From: Amycolatopsis jejuensis
GTDB lineage: Bacteria > Actinomycetota > Actinomycetes > Mycobacteriales > Pseudonocardiaceae
Reading direction: 5' to 3'
Assembly: GCF_000717335.1 (NCBI RefSeq)
Contig: NZ_JNYZ01000054.1
Span: 1-58,098, forward strand
DNA: 58,098 nt
The notes under the pieces are model-generated. The model had not been told where the DNA came from and made no database searches. It worked only from the letters and a program-made list of their open reading frames with translations. This document shows positions 35,530 through 45,292 of the stretch, one piece after another; the first letter of the stretch is position 1, and each line of letters opens with the position of its first letter. The position numbers and the translations under genes are program-made.

Positions 35530-36729
35530 ATGTCCTTGCGCGCCGACGCCGCCGCCCTGCACCCGGAACTGGTCGCCCTGCGCCGTGACCTGCATCGGAA
35601 ACCCGAGGTCGGTCTCGATCTGCCCCGTACCCAGGAGACCGTGCTCGGTGCTCTCGACGGTCTCGGCCTGGAAATCTCCCTGGGGCGAAGCCTCAGCTCC
35701 GTGACCGCGGTCCTGCGCGGTGGCGGTGGACCGGGTGGCACTGTGCTGCTGCGCGGCGATATGGACGCGTTGCCGGTCACCGAGGCGTCTGGCGAGGAGT
35801 TCTCGTCCCGGATCGAGGGTGCGATGCATGCCTGCGGGCACGACCTGCACACGGCCGGCTTGGTCGGCGCTGCCCGGTTGCTCGCCGCGCAACGTGACCG
35901 GCTGACCGGTGACGTCGTCTTCATGTTCCAGCCCGGCGAAGAGGGCTGGAACGGCGCCGGGTACATGCTGGAGGAGGGCGTGCTCACCGCCGCCGGTCGC
36001 GAGGTCGACGCCGCGTACGGGCTGCATGTCTCGTCGTCGCAGTTCGCGCGGGGTACGTTCACCTGCCGTCCTGGGCCGCTTATGGCCGCGTCGGATGCGG
36101 TGAAGGTGCGCGTCGCCGGCGCGGGCGGGCACGGTTCGGCGCCGGAACGTTCGCGGGATCCGATCCCGGCTGCCTGCGAAATGGTGTCCACGCTGCAAAC
36201 GCGGATGACCCGCGGCCTCGGTGCGTTCGAACCGGCGGTGCTCACCGTCGGCAGCTTCCATGCCGGAACCAAACGCAACATCATCCCCGACGACGCCGTG
36301 TTCGAGGCGACTGTCCGCTCGTTCGACCCAGAGGTCCGGGAACGGATTCGTGCCGAAGTGATCCGGGTGTGCGAGGGCATCGCGATGGCGCACGGGGTCG
36401 AGGTGGAGATCAGCTATGAAGCCGAGTACCCGGTCACGGTGAACCACGACGACGGGCACGAGTTCGTCGTGGACACGGTGCGCGAGGTGTTCGGCGAGGA
36501 GCGCTTTTCCCTGCTGCCGACGCCGATGACCGGTTCAGAGGACTTCTCGCGCGTGCTCGCCAAGGTGCCGGGCGCGTTCGTGTTCCTCGGCGCGGCCAAG
36601 GGTGATGATCCGGCCACCGCGCCCGACAACCATTCGCCGCGGGCGGCGTTCGACGATGCGATCCTGGCCGACGGTGCCGCCCTGCTCGCCGAACTCGCCT
36701 CCCGCAGGCTCGCGCTCCTGGCCGCGTGA
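35530..36729 (+). CDS. M20 family metallo-amidohydrolase (hippurate / N-acyl amino acid hydrolase type)
   Basis: A 399-residue zinc peptidase-family hydrolase. Metal and catalytic marks: LRRDLHRKPEVGLDLPRTQE, LLRGDMDALPV, GAMHACGHDLHTAG, MFQPGEEGWNGAGYML, GAGGHGSAPE, and a late TGSEDFSRV. These match hippurate hydrolase/IAA-amino acid hydrolases, which split N-acyl amino acids. First gene of a four-gene operon with a symporter, so it probably acts on an imported amide. It has a canonical ATG start with GAGGGAG upstream. Confidence 0.9.
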   Translation: MSLRADAAALHPELVALRRDLHRKPEVGLDLPRTQETVLGALDGLGLEISLGRSLSSVTAVLRGGGGPGGTVLLRGDMDALPVTEASGEEFSSRIEGAMHACGHDLHTAGLVGAARLLAAQRDRLTGDVVFMFQPGEEGWNGAGYMLEEGVLTAAGREVDAAYGLHVSSSQFARGTFTCRPGPLMAASDAVKVRVAGAGGHGSAPERSRDPIPAACEMVSTLQTRMTRGLGAFEPAVLTVGSFHAGTKRNIIPDDAVFEATVRSFDPEVRERIRAEVIRVCEGIAMAHGVEVEISYEAEYPVTVNHDDGHEFVVDTVREVFGEERFSLLPTPMTGSEDFSRVLAKVPGAFVFLGAAKGDDPATAPDNHSPRAAFDDAILADGAALLAELASRRLALLAA

Positions 36730-36733
36730 TCGC

Positions 36734-36931
36734 ATGCGCAGCTGCCATTTCCCACCGGCGATCCCGGTACTCGCGCTGGTCCTGATGCCGTTCCTGCCGT
36801 TCGTCAATTCCACCGGGTTGTGGCTGGGCCTGCCGAAAATGATGGTGTGGGGCGCGTTCTGGTGCCTGATGTTCACCCCGGCGCTGCTGCTGTCGGAGCG
36901 GCTGATGGCGCGGCGAGGGGAGCGGCGATGA
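36734..36931 (+). CDS. DUF3311 small membrane protein, symporter partner
   Basis: A 65-residue protein with two membrane segments (AIPVLALVLMPFLPFVN and LPKMMVWGAFWCLMFTPALL) and a basic C-terminal tail. DUF3311 proteins commonly precede sodium:solute symporters and are thought to be accessory subunits. It starts 4 bases after the M20 gene, and its stop overlaps the symporter start (ATGA). Confidence 0.8.
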   Translation: MRSCHFPPAIPVLALVLMPFLPFVNSTGLWLGLPKMMVWGAFWCLMFTPALLLSERLMARRGERR

Positions 36932-38361
36932 TCCTCGCGTTCACCCTCGCCGGGATCGTGCTCATCGGCGTGCTCGGGTTCGTCGGACGGCGCCGTCCGG
37001 TGGCGGATCTCGCGGAATGGACGGTCGGTGGCCGGAAGTTCGGTGCGCTCACCATGTGGTTCCTGCAGGCGGGCGAGGTCTTCACCACCTTCACCTTCCT
37101 TGGCATGGCGGGGCTGGCATTCTCCGGTGGTGTGGCGGCGATGTACGCGCTGCCGTACGTCCCGATCGCTTACGTGGTCCTGTTTTTCCTCGCCCGGCGG
37201 ATCTGGCAGCTGGGCAAGGACCGCGGGTACCTGACCCAGGGCGACTTCCTGGAGGACCGTTACCGGAGCCGCACCCTCGGCACGGTGTCGGCGGTGCTCG
37301 GGGTCGTGTTCGTGCTGCCGTACCTGCAACTGCAGATCACCGGGCTCGGCCTGATCGTCCGGCTGGTCACCGGCGACCACGCGTCCGGCACGCTGAGCAT
37401 GATCGCGGGCAGCGTGCTGGTGGTCGCGTTCGTGTTGTGGGCCGGACTGCGCGGGGTTGCCGCGACCTCGTACTTCAAGGACGCGATCATGCTTGTCGTC
37501 CTGGTGGTGCTGATCATCGCGGTGCCGGCGCACTTCGCAGGCGGGGTTTCCAGTGTATTCCACAAGATCGACCAGCTGCATCCGGAAAAACTGTTCGTGC
37601 ACGCGGGAACCAACGATCACACGTGGTTCGTCACGAGCATGCTGGTGAGTGCGATCGGGGTCGGATTGATGACGCTCCCGCACAGCTGGCCCGCGCTGAT
37701 GTCCGCGCGTGATCCGAAGGTGTTGCGCCGCAACTATACCTGGATGCCGGTGTACGAGCTGTGCCTGCTGCTGCCGATGATCATCGGGTTTGCGGCGATC
37801 CTGGTGGTACCGAAGGGAAGTGACGCCAACGGCGTGCTGCTGACGTTGAGCAAGGACGCGCTGCCGGGCTGGGTCACCGGGCTCGTGGTGGTGGCCGCGA
37901 CCGCCACGGCGATGGTGCCGGCTGCGGGGATCTTGATCGGAATTTCTTCTTTGGTGGCAAGGAATATCGCCCGGGTCCGGAGTGAGCGCAAGCAATTCTG
38001 GATCAACCACGGTACAGTGGTGATTGTCACCGCTCTCGCCCTCGTGCTCGGCATCTTCCGTCCGGACCTGCTCGCCAACCTGCTGCTGCTCACCTTTTCC
38101 GGATCGGTGCAGCTCGCTCCGGCAAACCTGCTGGGGTTCCTGAAGAAGGTGCCGGTCGGCAAGATGCCGGTGTTCGCCGGGCTGATCACCGGCGAGGTCG
38201 TGGTGATCTGGCTGACCTTCGTGGACACCAAGGCCGCCGGGACGGTGAACGTCGGGCTGATCGGCTTGGCGGTCAACGTGGTGGTACTCGCGGTCGCCGC
38301 GTTCATCGAACGGGTCGTCACGCGATCTGCTGACGTCGTCAAGACAGGAGAACCCGTATGA
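36928..38361 (+). CDS. Sodium:solute symporter (SSS family)
   Basis: A 477-residue transporter with ~13 hydrophobic segments. VADLAEWTVGGRKFGALTMW is the N-terminal SSS loop, QGDFLEDRYRS follows, and LPHSWPALMSARDPKVLRRN and ATATAMVPAAGILIGISSLV lie in the core. The family imports sugars, amino acids, organic acids or nucleobases with sodium. Substrate not determined, but its operon partners (two amidohydrolases) point to an amide, peptide-like or acyl-amino-acid compound. ATGA overlaps at both ends. Confidence 0.9.
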   Translation: MILAFTLAGIVLIGVLGFVGRRRPVADLAEWTVGGRKFGALTMWFLQAGEVFTTFTFLGMAGLAFSGGVAAMYALPYVPIAYVVLFFLARRIWQLGKDRGYLTQGDFLEDRYRSRTLGTVSAVLGVVFVLPYLQLQITGLGLIVRLVTGDHASGTLSMIAGSVLVVAFVLWAGLRGVAATSYFKDAIMLVVLVVLIIAVPAHFAGGVSSVFHKIDQLHPEKLFVHAGTNDHTWFVTSMLVSAIGVGLMTLPHSWPALMSARDPKVLRRNYTWMPVYELCLLLPMIIGFAAILVVPKGSDANGVLLTLSKDALPGWVTGLVVVAATATAMVPAAGILIGISSLVARNIARVRSERKQFWINHGTVVIVTALALVLGIFRPDLLANLLLLTFSGSVQLAPANLLGFLKKVPVGKMPVFAGLITGEVVVIWLTFVDTKAAGTVNVGLIGLAVNVVVLAVAAFIERVVTRSADVVKTGEPV

Positions 38362-39560
38362 CGCGCACGCTTTTCGCCGGCGGCACGGTGTTCGACGGCA
38401 CGGGCAGCCCGCCCGCGCAGGCGGACGTGGTGGTGGAGGACGGGCGCATCGTCGACGTCGGCGCCGGTCTCGACGGCGACCGCGTCGTCGACTGCACGGG
38501 AACCACCGTGCTGCCCGGGCTCTTCGACTGCCACGTGCACGTCACGGTGTCCGAAATTGGGTTGCTGCAGCGGGTGCAGAAGCCGTTCTCGTACCAGTTC
38601 TACGAGGCGGCACGGAACCTGTGGACCACTCTGAAACTCGGCATCACGACCGTGCGTGACGCCGCGGGTGCCGATCTCGGGATCAAACAGGCGGTCGCCG
38701 ACGGCCTGATCCCCGGGCCGCGGCTGGAGATCGCGATCGGCCTCATCAGCCCCACCGGCGGGCACGGCGATGGCTGGATGCCGTCCGGACATTGCGTGCC
38801 GATGTCGCTTCCGCACCCCGGTCGCCCGGATGCGACGGCCGACGGTCCCGACGAGATGCGCCGGGTCGCGCGCACCCTCCTTCGCGCGGGCGCCGACGTG
38901 CTCAAGGTGTGCACGACCGGCGGCGTGCTGTCGCCGCGGGACGATCCGCGGCATTCGCAGTTCACGCTCGAGGAACTCGACGTCCTGGTCACCGAAGCGA
39001 CCATGCAGGGCCGCGCGGTGATGGCGCACGCGCAGGGCGCGGAGGGGATCAAGAACGCGGTGCGCGCCGGGATCCGGTCGATCGAGCACGGCATTTACCT
39101 CGACGACGAGGCGATCGAGCTGATGCTTGCCCGGGGGACCTGGCTCGTGCCCACTCTGGTGGCGCCGGTGAACGTCCTGCGCGCGGCTGCGGCGGGTGCG
39201 TCGCTGCCGGTTGCTGTGGTGGAGAAGGCGAAGGAGGTCGTGGAGGTCCATGCGGAATCCGTGCAGCGCGCGGTCGCGGCCGGGGTGCGGGTGGCGATGG
39301 GGACCGACAGCGGCGTCGGTCCACACGGGACGAACCTCGAGGAGCTCGAGCTGATGCGGTCCTGCGGGATGAGCCCGGCGGACGTGCTCGTGGCGGCCAC
39401 GTCCTCGGCCGCCCGGCTGCTGGGGATGGACGCCGAGCTGGGCAGGCTGGCGCCCGGGTACCGGGCGGACGTCGTGGTGATCTCGGGCGACGCGTACGAC
39501 TTCCCGTCGCTGGCGGCGAACGTGCGCGAGGTGTGGCAGGACGGGGTGCGCGCCGTGTAG
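38358..39560 (+). CDS. Metal-dependent amidohydrolase
   Basis: A 400-residue amidohydrolase-superfamily enzyme. Metal-site series: LFDCHVHVT (HxH), VLKVCTTGG (Lys), VMAHAQG, SIEHGIYLDD and VAMGTDSGVGPHG (Asp). The end, GRLAPGYRADVVVISGDAY, is typical of imidazolonepropionase-like or prolidase-like members. Last gene of the M20-DUF3311-SSS operon (ATGA overlap with the symporter). With M20 it gives two different amide hydrolases around one transporter. Confidence 0.9.
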   Translation: MTRTLFAGGTVFDGTGSPPAQADVVVEDGRIVDVGAGLDGDRVVDCTGTTVLPGLFDCHVHVTVSEIGLLQRVQKPFSYQFYEAARNLWTTLKLGITTVRDAAGADLGIKQAVADGLIPGPRLEIAIGLISPTGGHGDGWMPSGHCVPMSLPHPGRPDATADGPDEMRRVARTLLRAGADVLKVCTTGGVLSPRDDPRHSQFTLEELDVLVTEATMQGRAVMAHAQGAEGIKNAVRAGIRSIEHGIYLDDEAIELMLARGTWLVPTLVAPVNVLRAAAAGASLPVAVVEKAKEVVEVHAESVQRAVAAGVRVAMGTDSGVGPHGTNLEELELMRSCGMSPADVLVAATSSAARLLGMDAELGRLAPGYRADVVVISGDAYDFPSLAANVREVWQDGVRAV

Positions 39561-39576
39561 CGGCATACTGTGGCCC

Positions 39577-40725
39577 GTGATCGGGAAAACGGAGGAACGT
39601 CACGCGTCCTGGCTCGAGTTGTTCTTCGACCTCGTCGCCGTGGCCGGGGTGGCCCAGCTTTCGCACCTGGTGCGCGGAAGCCCGTCATGGGGTGACGTCG
39701 GCCTGTACGTGTTGTGCTTCCTCGCGTTCTGGACCGCGTGGATGTGCTTCACGGTGTACGGCGACGTCGCCGGCGCGTCCGCACGTGTGGTGCCGGTGCT
39801 GCTGGCGATGGCGGGACTTGCGTTCATGGCCGCGTCCGTCCACGACATCGACAAGCACGCGCAGGTCTTCGCGATCGCGTACGTCGCGGTGCGCGCGATC
39901 GCGAGCCGAGTGTGGGAAGGCAAGCAGGGCAAGCGGATCATCGTCGAGTGGCCAGTCGTGCACGCCGGGATGGGTGTCGTGCCCTGGTTTGCTTCATTCT
40001 GGGTCGATGGTCCGTGGAAGTACGCGCTGTGGGCGCTCGGGCTGGGTCTGGACCTGCTGATCGGGCTGTCGGTGCCGGGGGAGCGGTTCGCCGGCAACAT
40101 CGCGGCGCAGATGTCCCGGCGGCCGCGGGAGGGTCCGCAGGTCGAGATGGCGTTTGCGCGCCTGGACATCGCGCATTTCGGTGAGCGGCTGGGCTTGTTC
40201 TCGATCATCGTGCTCGGCGAGAGTGTCCTGACAGTCACCCAGGCGATGTCGGAGAACCCGGAATGGCACGCGTCGCTGTTCTTGACGGTGGTCGCGGTCC
40301 TCGCGCTGCTCGCGGCCTTGTGGGGAGCTGCGTTGTATCGAGGGTTCGCAGGGATTCCGTACCTCACGCTGGACACGTTCGGGCCGAGGGCGCTGCTGCC
40401 GGTGCATTGCCTGGTCGCGGGGCTCTTGGCGGCGCTCGCGGGTGGTCTGGGGGACGTTGTGGAATCCGTCGGGCAGGGGCAGGTCGGCGCCGGAACCCGG
40501 TGGCTGCTGTGTGGGTGTGTGGCGGCTTTCGTGGTGGTCGGCGCGGCGGCGCGGCTGGCGTCGAAGACGTGGCGTCGATGGGATTACGCCGCCGTGGTGG
40601 TCGGGGTGGGAGTGCCGGTTGCGCTGGGGTTCGCCGGCGGGTCACTGGGACCGGCGGGGTTCTTGTGGCTGCTGGTGGTGGCTATCGTGGCGGGTCTGGC
40701 GAGGGCGCGCCGTCAGCCGGGTTGA
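39577..40725 (+). CDS. LtrA-family membrane protein
   Basis: A 382-residue protein of the low-temperature-requirement A family with about ten membrane segments. Opening RHASWLELFFDLVAVAGVAQ is the family motif, and RLGLFSIIVLGESVLTVTQA is the second conserved region. Function unclear. It starts 16 bases after the amidohydrolase stop on the same strand and could be the operon's last gene, although no functional tie is evident. Confidence 0.85.
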   Translation: MIGKTEERHASWLELFFDLVAVAGVAQLSHLVRGSPSWGDVGLYVLCFLAFWTAWMCFTVYGDVAGASARVVPVLLAMAGLAFMAASVHDIDKHAQVFAIAYVAVRAIASRVWEGKQGKRIIVEWPVVHAGMGVVPWFASFWVDGPWKYALWALGLGLDLLIGLSVPGERFAGNIAAQMSRRPREGPQVEMAFARLDIAHFGERLGLFSIIVLGESVLTVTQAMSENPEWHASLFLTVVAVLALLAALWGAALYRGFAGIPYLTLDTFGPRALLPVHCLVAGLLAALAGGLGDVVESVGQGQVGAGTRWLLCGCVAAFVVVGAAARLASKTWRRWDYAAVVVGVGVPVALGFAGGSLGPAGFLWLLVVAIVAGLARARRQPG

Positions 40726-41236
40726 GCTGCGGCGGGGAGTGGGCGCGGCGGTGAGCTGCTGGGGCTCGGTTGTGACGTGCGTAGGGGTGCAGGAGCGACG
40801 TCCGCCAGCACAGGGGTGCAGTCGTGATGTGTCACGGCGAGGGCGTGCCACGGCCTGCGGGTGACCTGCGGTGAAAGTGAACCGTCCGACTCAGCTGCCT
40901 CCTAGTGGACAATGCGTCGGCCGCACCGAAGGTGAGCCGTGAAGGGAGTTCGGTTGTGCTGTGGACGGGCTGACCATGCGGGTGCCTGGCAGTGAAGAGA
41001 ATCGGACATGGCTTCGCCACGCGGGTACCGTGCTGTGGAGGAATCTGCTTCCGTGTTGTGTCACATCGCCCGCGACTCGGCCGGGGGGTCAGATTCCGTG
41101 AATGGTCCTTTCACAGCCTGCGGTTGCGGTGGTCGGGCACCGCGGTTTGGCGCAGCGACGCGAGTGGGTTAGGCGAGTAGCGCAGCACGGCGCGCGCCGT
41201 GCTGGGCGGCCGGAACTTCGGGGTGCAGGGCACGAT
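40726..41236. other. Gene-free region with a relic of the palindromic element
   Basis: About 510 bases, mostly GC-rich with no convincing ORF. At 41092-41116 GATTCCGTGAATGGTCCTTTC resembles the hairpin unit of the elements at 18.8 and 53.2 kb (GATTCCGTGAAGGTTCCCTTC) with mismatches, so a decayed third copy is likely. Confidence 0.5.
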
Positions 41237-42049
41237 TCAGGTGTCGATGAGCAGGTCCCGCAGCGCAGCGGCGAACTTGGCCGGATTGCGTTGCGGTGCC
41301 AGGTGCGCGCCGGGGACCTCGAGAAACGGCAAACCCAGTTCCAGGGCCAGGATCTTGGCCGGCTGGTAGTGGTAGCGGCCGCGGCTTGCCTCGCCGGCGA
41401 CCGGCAGGATTTCGGTGTGTGCACGGCGGAGCGCGCGCAGGTCGGGCAGGTAGTCGAAGAACTCGGTGAGCTCGCGGTCGAATAGCCGGAACCAGTCGGC
41501 TTCGTGCGGAAGGCGCAGGTGCGGCAGGTCGGGCAGCGCGGCGCCGGCGATGCCGTCCGCGAACCGGGTGACCGCGCCCATCAAATCACCCGAACGGGCC
41601 ATCCGGACTTGGTCGGCGGTGGCCTCGAGAAGGCCCGTCGCGTCGGGCATGAGCTGCACCGCAGGCGGTTCGTGCGCGACGAGCGTCGTCACCCGATCCG
41701 GGTAACGCGCGACGAGGTCGAGCCCGATCAGCGCACCGGCGCTCGTGCCGAACACCGAGACCGGACCGCCGCCGACGAGGTCGAGCACAGCGAGGGCGTC
41801 GTCGGCTTGCAGCTGGACCGGGACCGGGCCGGAAGTGGTGTCTGTACTGGCGAAATGACCGCGGCGGTCGTAGGTGATCACGGTGAAGTCCGCGCGAAGA
41901 TGCTTGACCAGCGCGCGGAACGCGTCCGCCCCGCCGATCCCGCCCGGGACGAGCAGGAGCAAGGGCCCGGCTCCGCTCGTGCGGACGGCCAGCTCGCCCC
42001 CGGCGACCGGACAGTGGCGCCTGGCGCTGTCCGCGTTTTCCGCGATCAT
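41237..42049 (-). CDS. Alpha/beta hydrolase
   Basis: A 270-residue alpha/beta hydrolase. LLLLVPGGIGGADAFRALV (oxyanion loop), VITYDRRGHFAST, nucleophile FGTSAGALIGLDL, and the C-terminal His in VPGAHLAPQRNP. The lid region is rich in Leu and Arg. Substrate unknown. It stands alone between a gene-free stretch and plus-strand enzymes. Confidence 0.8.
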   Translation of the reverse strand: MIAENADSARRHCPVAGGELAVRTSGAGPLLLLVPGGIGGADAFRALVKHLRADFTVITYDRRGHFASTDTTSGPVPVQLQADDALAVLDLVGGGPVSVFGTSAGALIGLDLVARYPDRVTTLVAHEPPAVQLMPDATGLLEATADQVRMARSGDLMGAVTRFADGIAGAALPDLPHLRLPHEADWFRLFDRELTEFFDYLPDLRALRRAHTEILPVAGEASRGRYHYQPAKILALELGLPFLEVPGAHLAPQRNPAKFAAALRDLLIDT

Positions 42050-42265
42050 GCCCAGCAGTCAAGCACAACCCCGGCCGCTCGCTTCCGGGACGGCCGTTTT
42101 TGTCGGTGGTGGGTGCGACACTTCCGGCATGACAGATGGAGACGAGTTGTGAGCTGCGGGTCGGGACATTCGGAGTGGGTAGGAGCAGTGGTCGGGTCGC
42201 GAGAGGCAGGCGATGGAGCGCGAGGTCGGGGCGTGCGGCCGGGTCGTCGGGAGTGAGGATGAGTC

Positions 42266-42742
42266 GTGAGTAGTTGGGATGAGTTCAGTGCTGCTGCGCC
42301 GTCTCTTGCGGAGCGGGTGCGGGCACGGTTTGCTGCCGCGGAGTCGCATGTTCTGGCCACCCTTCGGCGTGACGGTTCGCCGCGGGTGAGTGGGTCCGAG
42401 ATCGACTTTCGTGATGGCGAGGCGTACATCGGCTCCATGCTCGACGCCCGCAAGGCACGAGACCTCCAGCGCGACGTCCGCTTCGCGCTGCACGCGTACC
42501 CGGGCATCGAGGAGGGCGGCGACGCGAAGATCGCCGGACGCGTCGAGGAGATCACCGATCCGGCGGCGCTGGCCCGGGTCCAGCAAGGCGAGCCGAGTCA
42601 TTTGTTCCGTCTGGATATCGAGGAAGCGGTGCTCACCTGGGTAGACGACAACACGCTGTGGGTCGAATCGTGGCATCCGGGCAGCTGGGTCCGTTTCGCG
42701 AGACCGGACAACGGCCCTGCGGTACGTACGGAGGTGAGGTGA
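42266..42742 (+). CDS. Pyridoxamine 5'-phosphate oxidase-family flavin/F420-binding protein
   Basis: A 158-residue split-barrel protein: HVLATLRRDGSPRVSGSEID and DLQRDVRFALHAYP. The family includes FMN- or F420-dependent reductases; the cofactor is uncertain. The start is a GTG with GGATGAGT upstream. It ends 50 bases before the VOC gene on the same strand. Confidence 0.8.
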   Translation: MSSWDEFSAAAPSLAERVRARFAAAESHVLATLRRDGSPRVSGSEIDFRDGEAYIGSMLDARKARDLQRDVRFALHAYPGIEEGGDAKIAGRVEEITDPAALARVQQGEPSHLFRLDIEEAVLTWVDDNTLWVESWHPGSWVRFARPDNGPAVRTEVR

Positions 42743-42792
42743 TCGACCGGAATGGGCGGGTCTTGGTTGCCGGAGAGTCCTAGCCTGGGCTG

Positions 42793-43170
42793 ATGAAGCT
42801 CACGTCCACAGTGCTCGACGCCCCGGAACCCCGGGTGCTCGCAGCGTTCTACCAGGAGTTGCTCGGGTGGCCGATCGGGACTGACGAGCCGGACTGGGTC
42901 ACGTTGCGGCCGTCCGGGGGCGGTGCCGGGCTGTCGTTCCAGCTGGAGGAGCGGTACGTGCCTCCGGTGTGGCCGGCCAAGCCCGGGGACCAGCAGATGC
43001 AGCTGCACCTGGACTTCGAGGTCGACGGCCGGGCAGCTCTCGACGCTGCGGTAGCGCGGGCGGTCGCTGCTGGGGCGCGGGTGGCGGACTTCCAGCCGCA
43101 GAGTGACGTGCGGGTGCTCCTTGACCCGGCTGGTCACCCGTTTTGCTTCTGGACAGACGACCGTCCTTGA
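42793..43170 (+). CDS. VOC (glyoxalase/bleomycin-resistance fold) protein
   Basis: A 125-residue protein with TVLDAPEPRVLAAFYQELLG, VTLRPSGGGAGLSFQLEE, and the C-terminal VRVLLDPAGHPFCFW. Two betaalphabeta-beta-beta modules of the VOC fold are visible. The small single-domain form could be an enzyme or a binding protein; substrate unknown. Follows the PPOX-like gene. Confidence 0.85.
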   Translation: MKLTSTVLDAPEPRVLAAFYQELLGWPIGTDEPDWVTLRPSGGGAGLSFQLEERYVPPVWPAKPGDQQMQLHLDFEVDGRAALDAAVARAVAAGARVADFQPQSDVRVLLDPAGHPFCFWTDDRP

Positions 43171-43914
43171 GCCCAGGCCGACCCGGTCCTCGGGCGTCGG
43201 ACGGCCGGGCCGGGGAGGTATGGCCAGGGAAGTATGGCCGGGGACTGGCGACGTGCTGCTGCGGGATGTGTGGTTGGTGGATGAGTCCTGCTGCGGGATG
43301 CGGCTGGCCGATGAGTCCTGCCGTGGAGCGAGATGGTCGGCGCTCGGCTGCGGACGCTCGGCGACGTGACCGCGTGGTAGCAGACAGGTGCGATTCCGGC
43401 CGTTGCTGAGGCTGCAACTCAGTCCGAGGTCTCGGGTGACGATTCTGGCTGCAACTCGGCGGAGAACGCTGTGGCAGTCGTGGCCGCGACGCCTGCTGCG
43501 GTCGAGGCGGCGACGTTGTCCGGCGCTGACTGGCGGCCGGAGTTGGGGGCGTGACCGTGGTCGGCATCGAGGCCTTGAACGAGTCCACGTCCGTAGTTGT
43601 GGCGGAGCTTTGTCACGCCTGCAGCTGCGACGGCGGTTGCTGCTGTCGGGACTGACGTTGCTGCGGTTGAGGTCGGGACTGCCACGTCGGGACGGTGCTG
43701 CGGTCGTCGGGACCGGGACTGTGGTGGTCGGGACCGGGACTGCGGCGATTGAGACCTGGACTGCGGTGGTCGGGTCTGCTGCTGTCAGGATCGAGACTGC
43801 GGCGGTCGAGACTGCGGCAGTTGGGATCAGGACAGCCGTGGCCAAGCGTGCCGATCAAGCAGGTCAACCAAGCGGGCCGATCAACCGACCCCACCAACCG
43901 ACCCCACCAACCCC
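43171..43914. repeat. Degenerate minisatellite-like region
   Basis: About 740 bases with no gene. Two ~30-base units beginning CTGCTGCGGGATG and ending GATGAGTC lie at 43256-43317. A run of 21-base units beginning CTGCGG and ending CGGGACCGGGA starts at 43698, 43719, 43740 and 43761 and decays to ~43845. The units are multiples of three, so long ORFs exist on both strands (Val/Thr/Ala or Arg/Ser/Pro/Asp repeats), but none has gene features. It lies directly downstream of fadA5. Confidence 0.7.
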
Positions 43915-45098
<1,184 letters not shown>

Positions 45099-45240
45099 AA
45101 AATTCACAAGCAACCCGGCCAGTACAAAGCATATCGATGAGCAAGCGCTCACCAGCAAAAACACGGACTTGACCGGTAAAGTAAACGGGTTTCACTCAAC
45201 CGGGTTCCGTCAGTTAACACCGTATGCTCTACTGGGGTCA

Positions 45241-45254
45241 TAGAACGCGTTGCA
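45241..45254. promoter_or_regulatory. KstR operator, cyp125
   Basis: TAGAACGCGTTGCA is a full match to TNNAACNNGTTNNA, 38 bases upstream of the cyp125 GTG. The two divergent genes thus each have their own operator, about 140 bases apart. Confidence 0.8.
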
Positions 45255-45292
45255 GTTGGGTATCACCGCCGATCCCGTGCAGGAGGCAAGCC

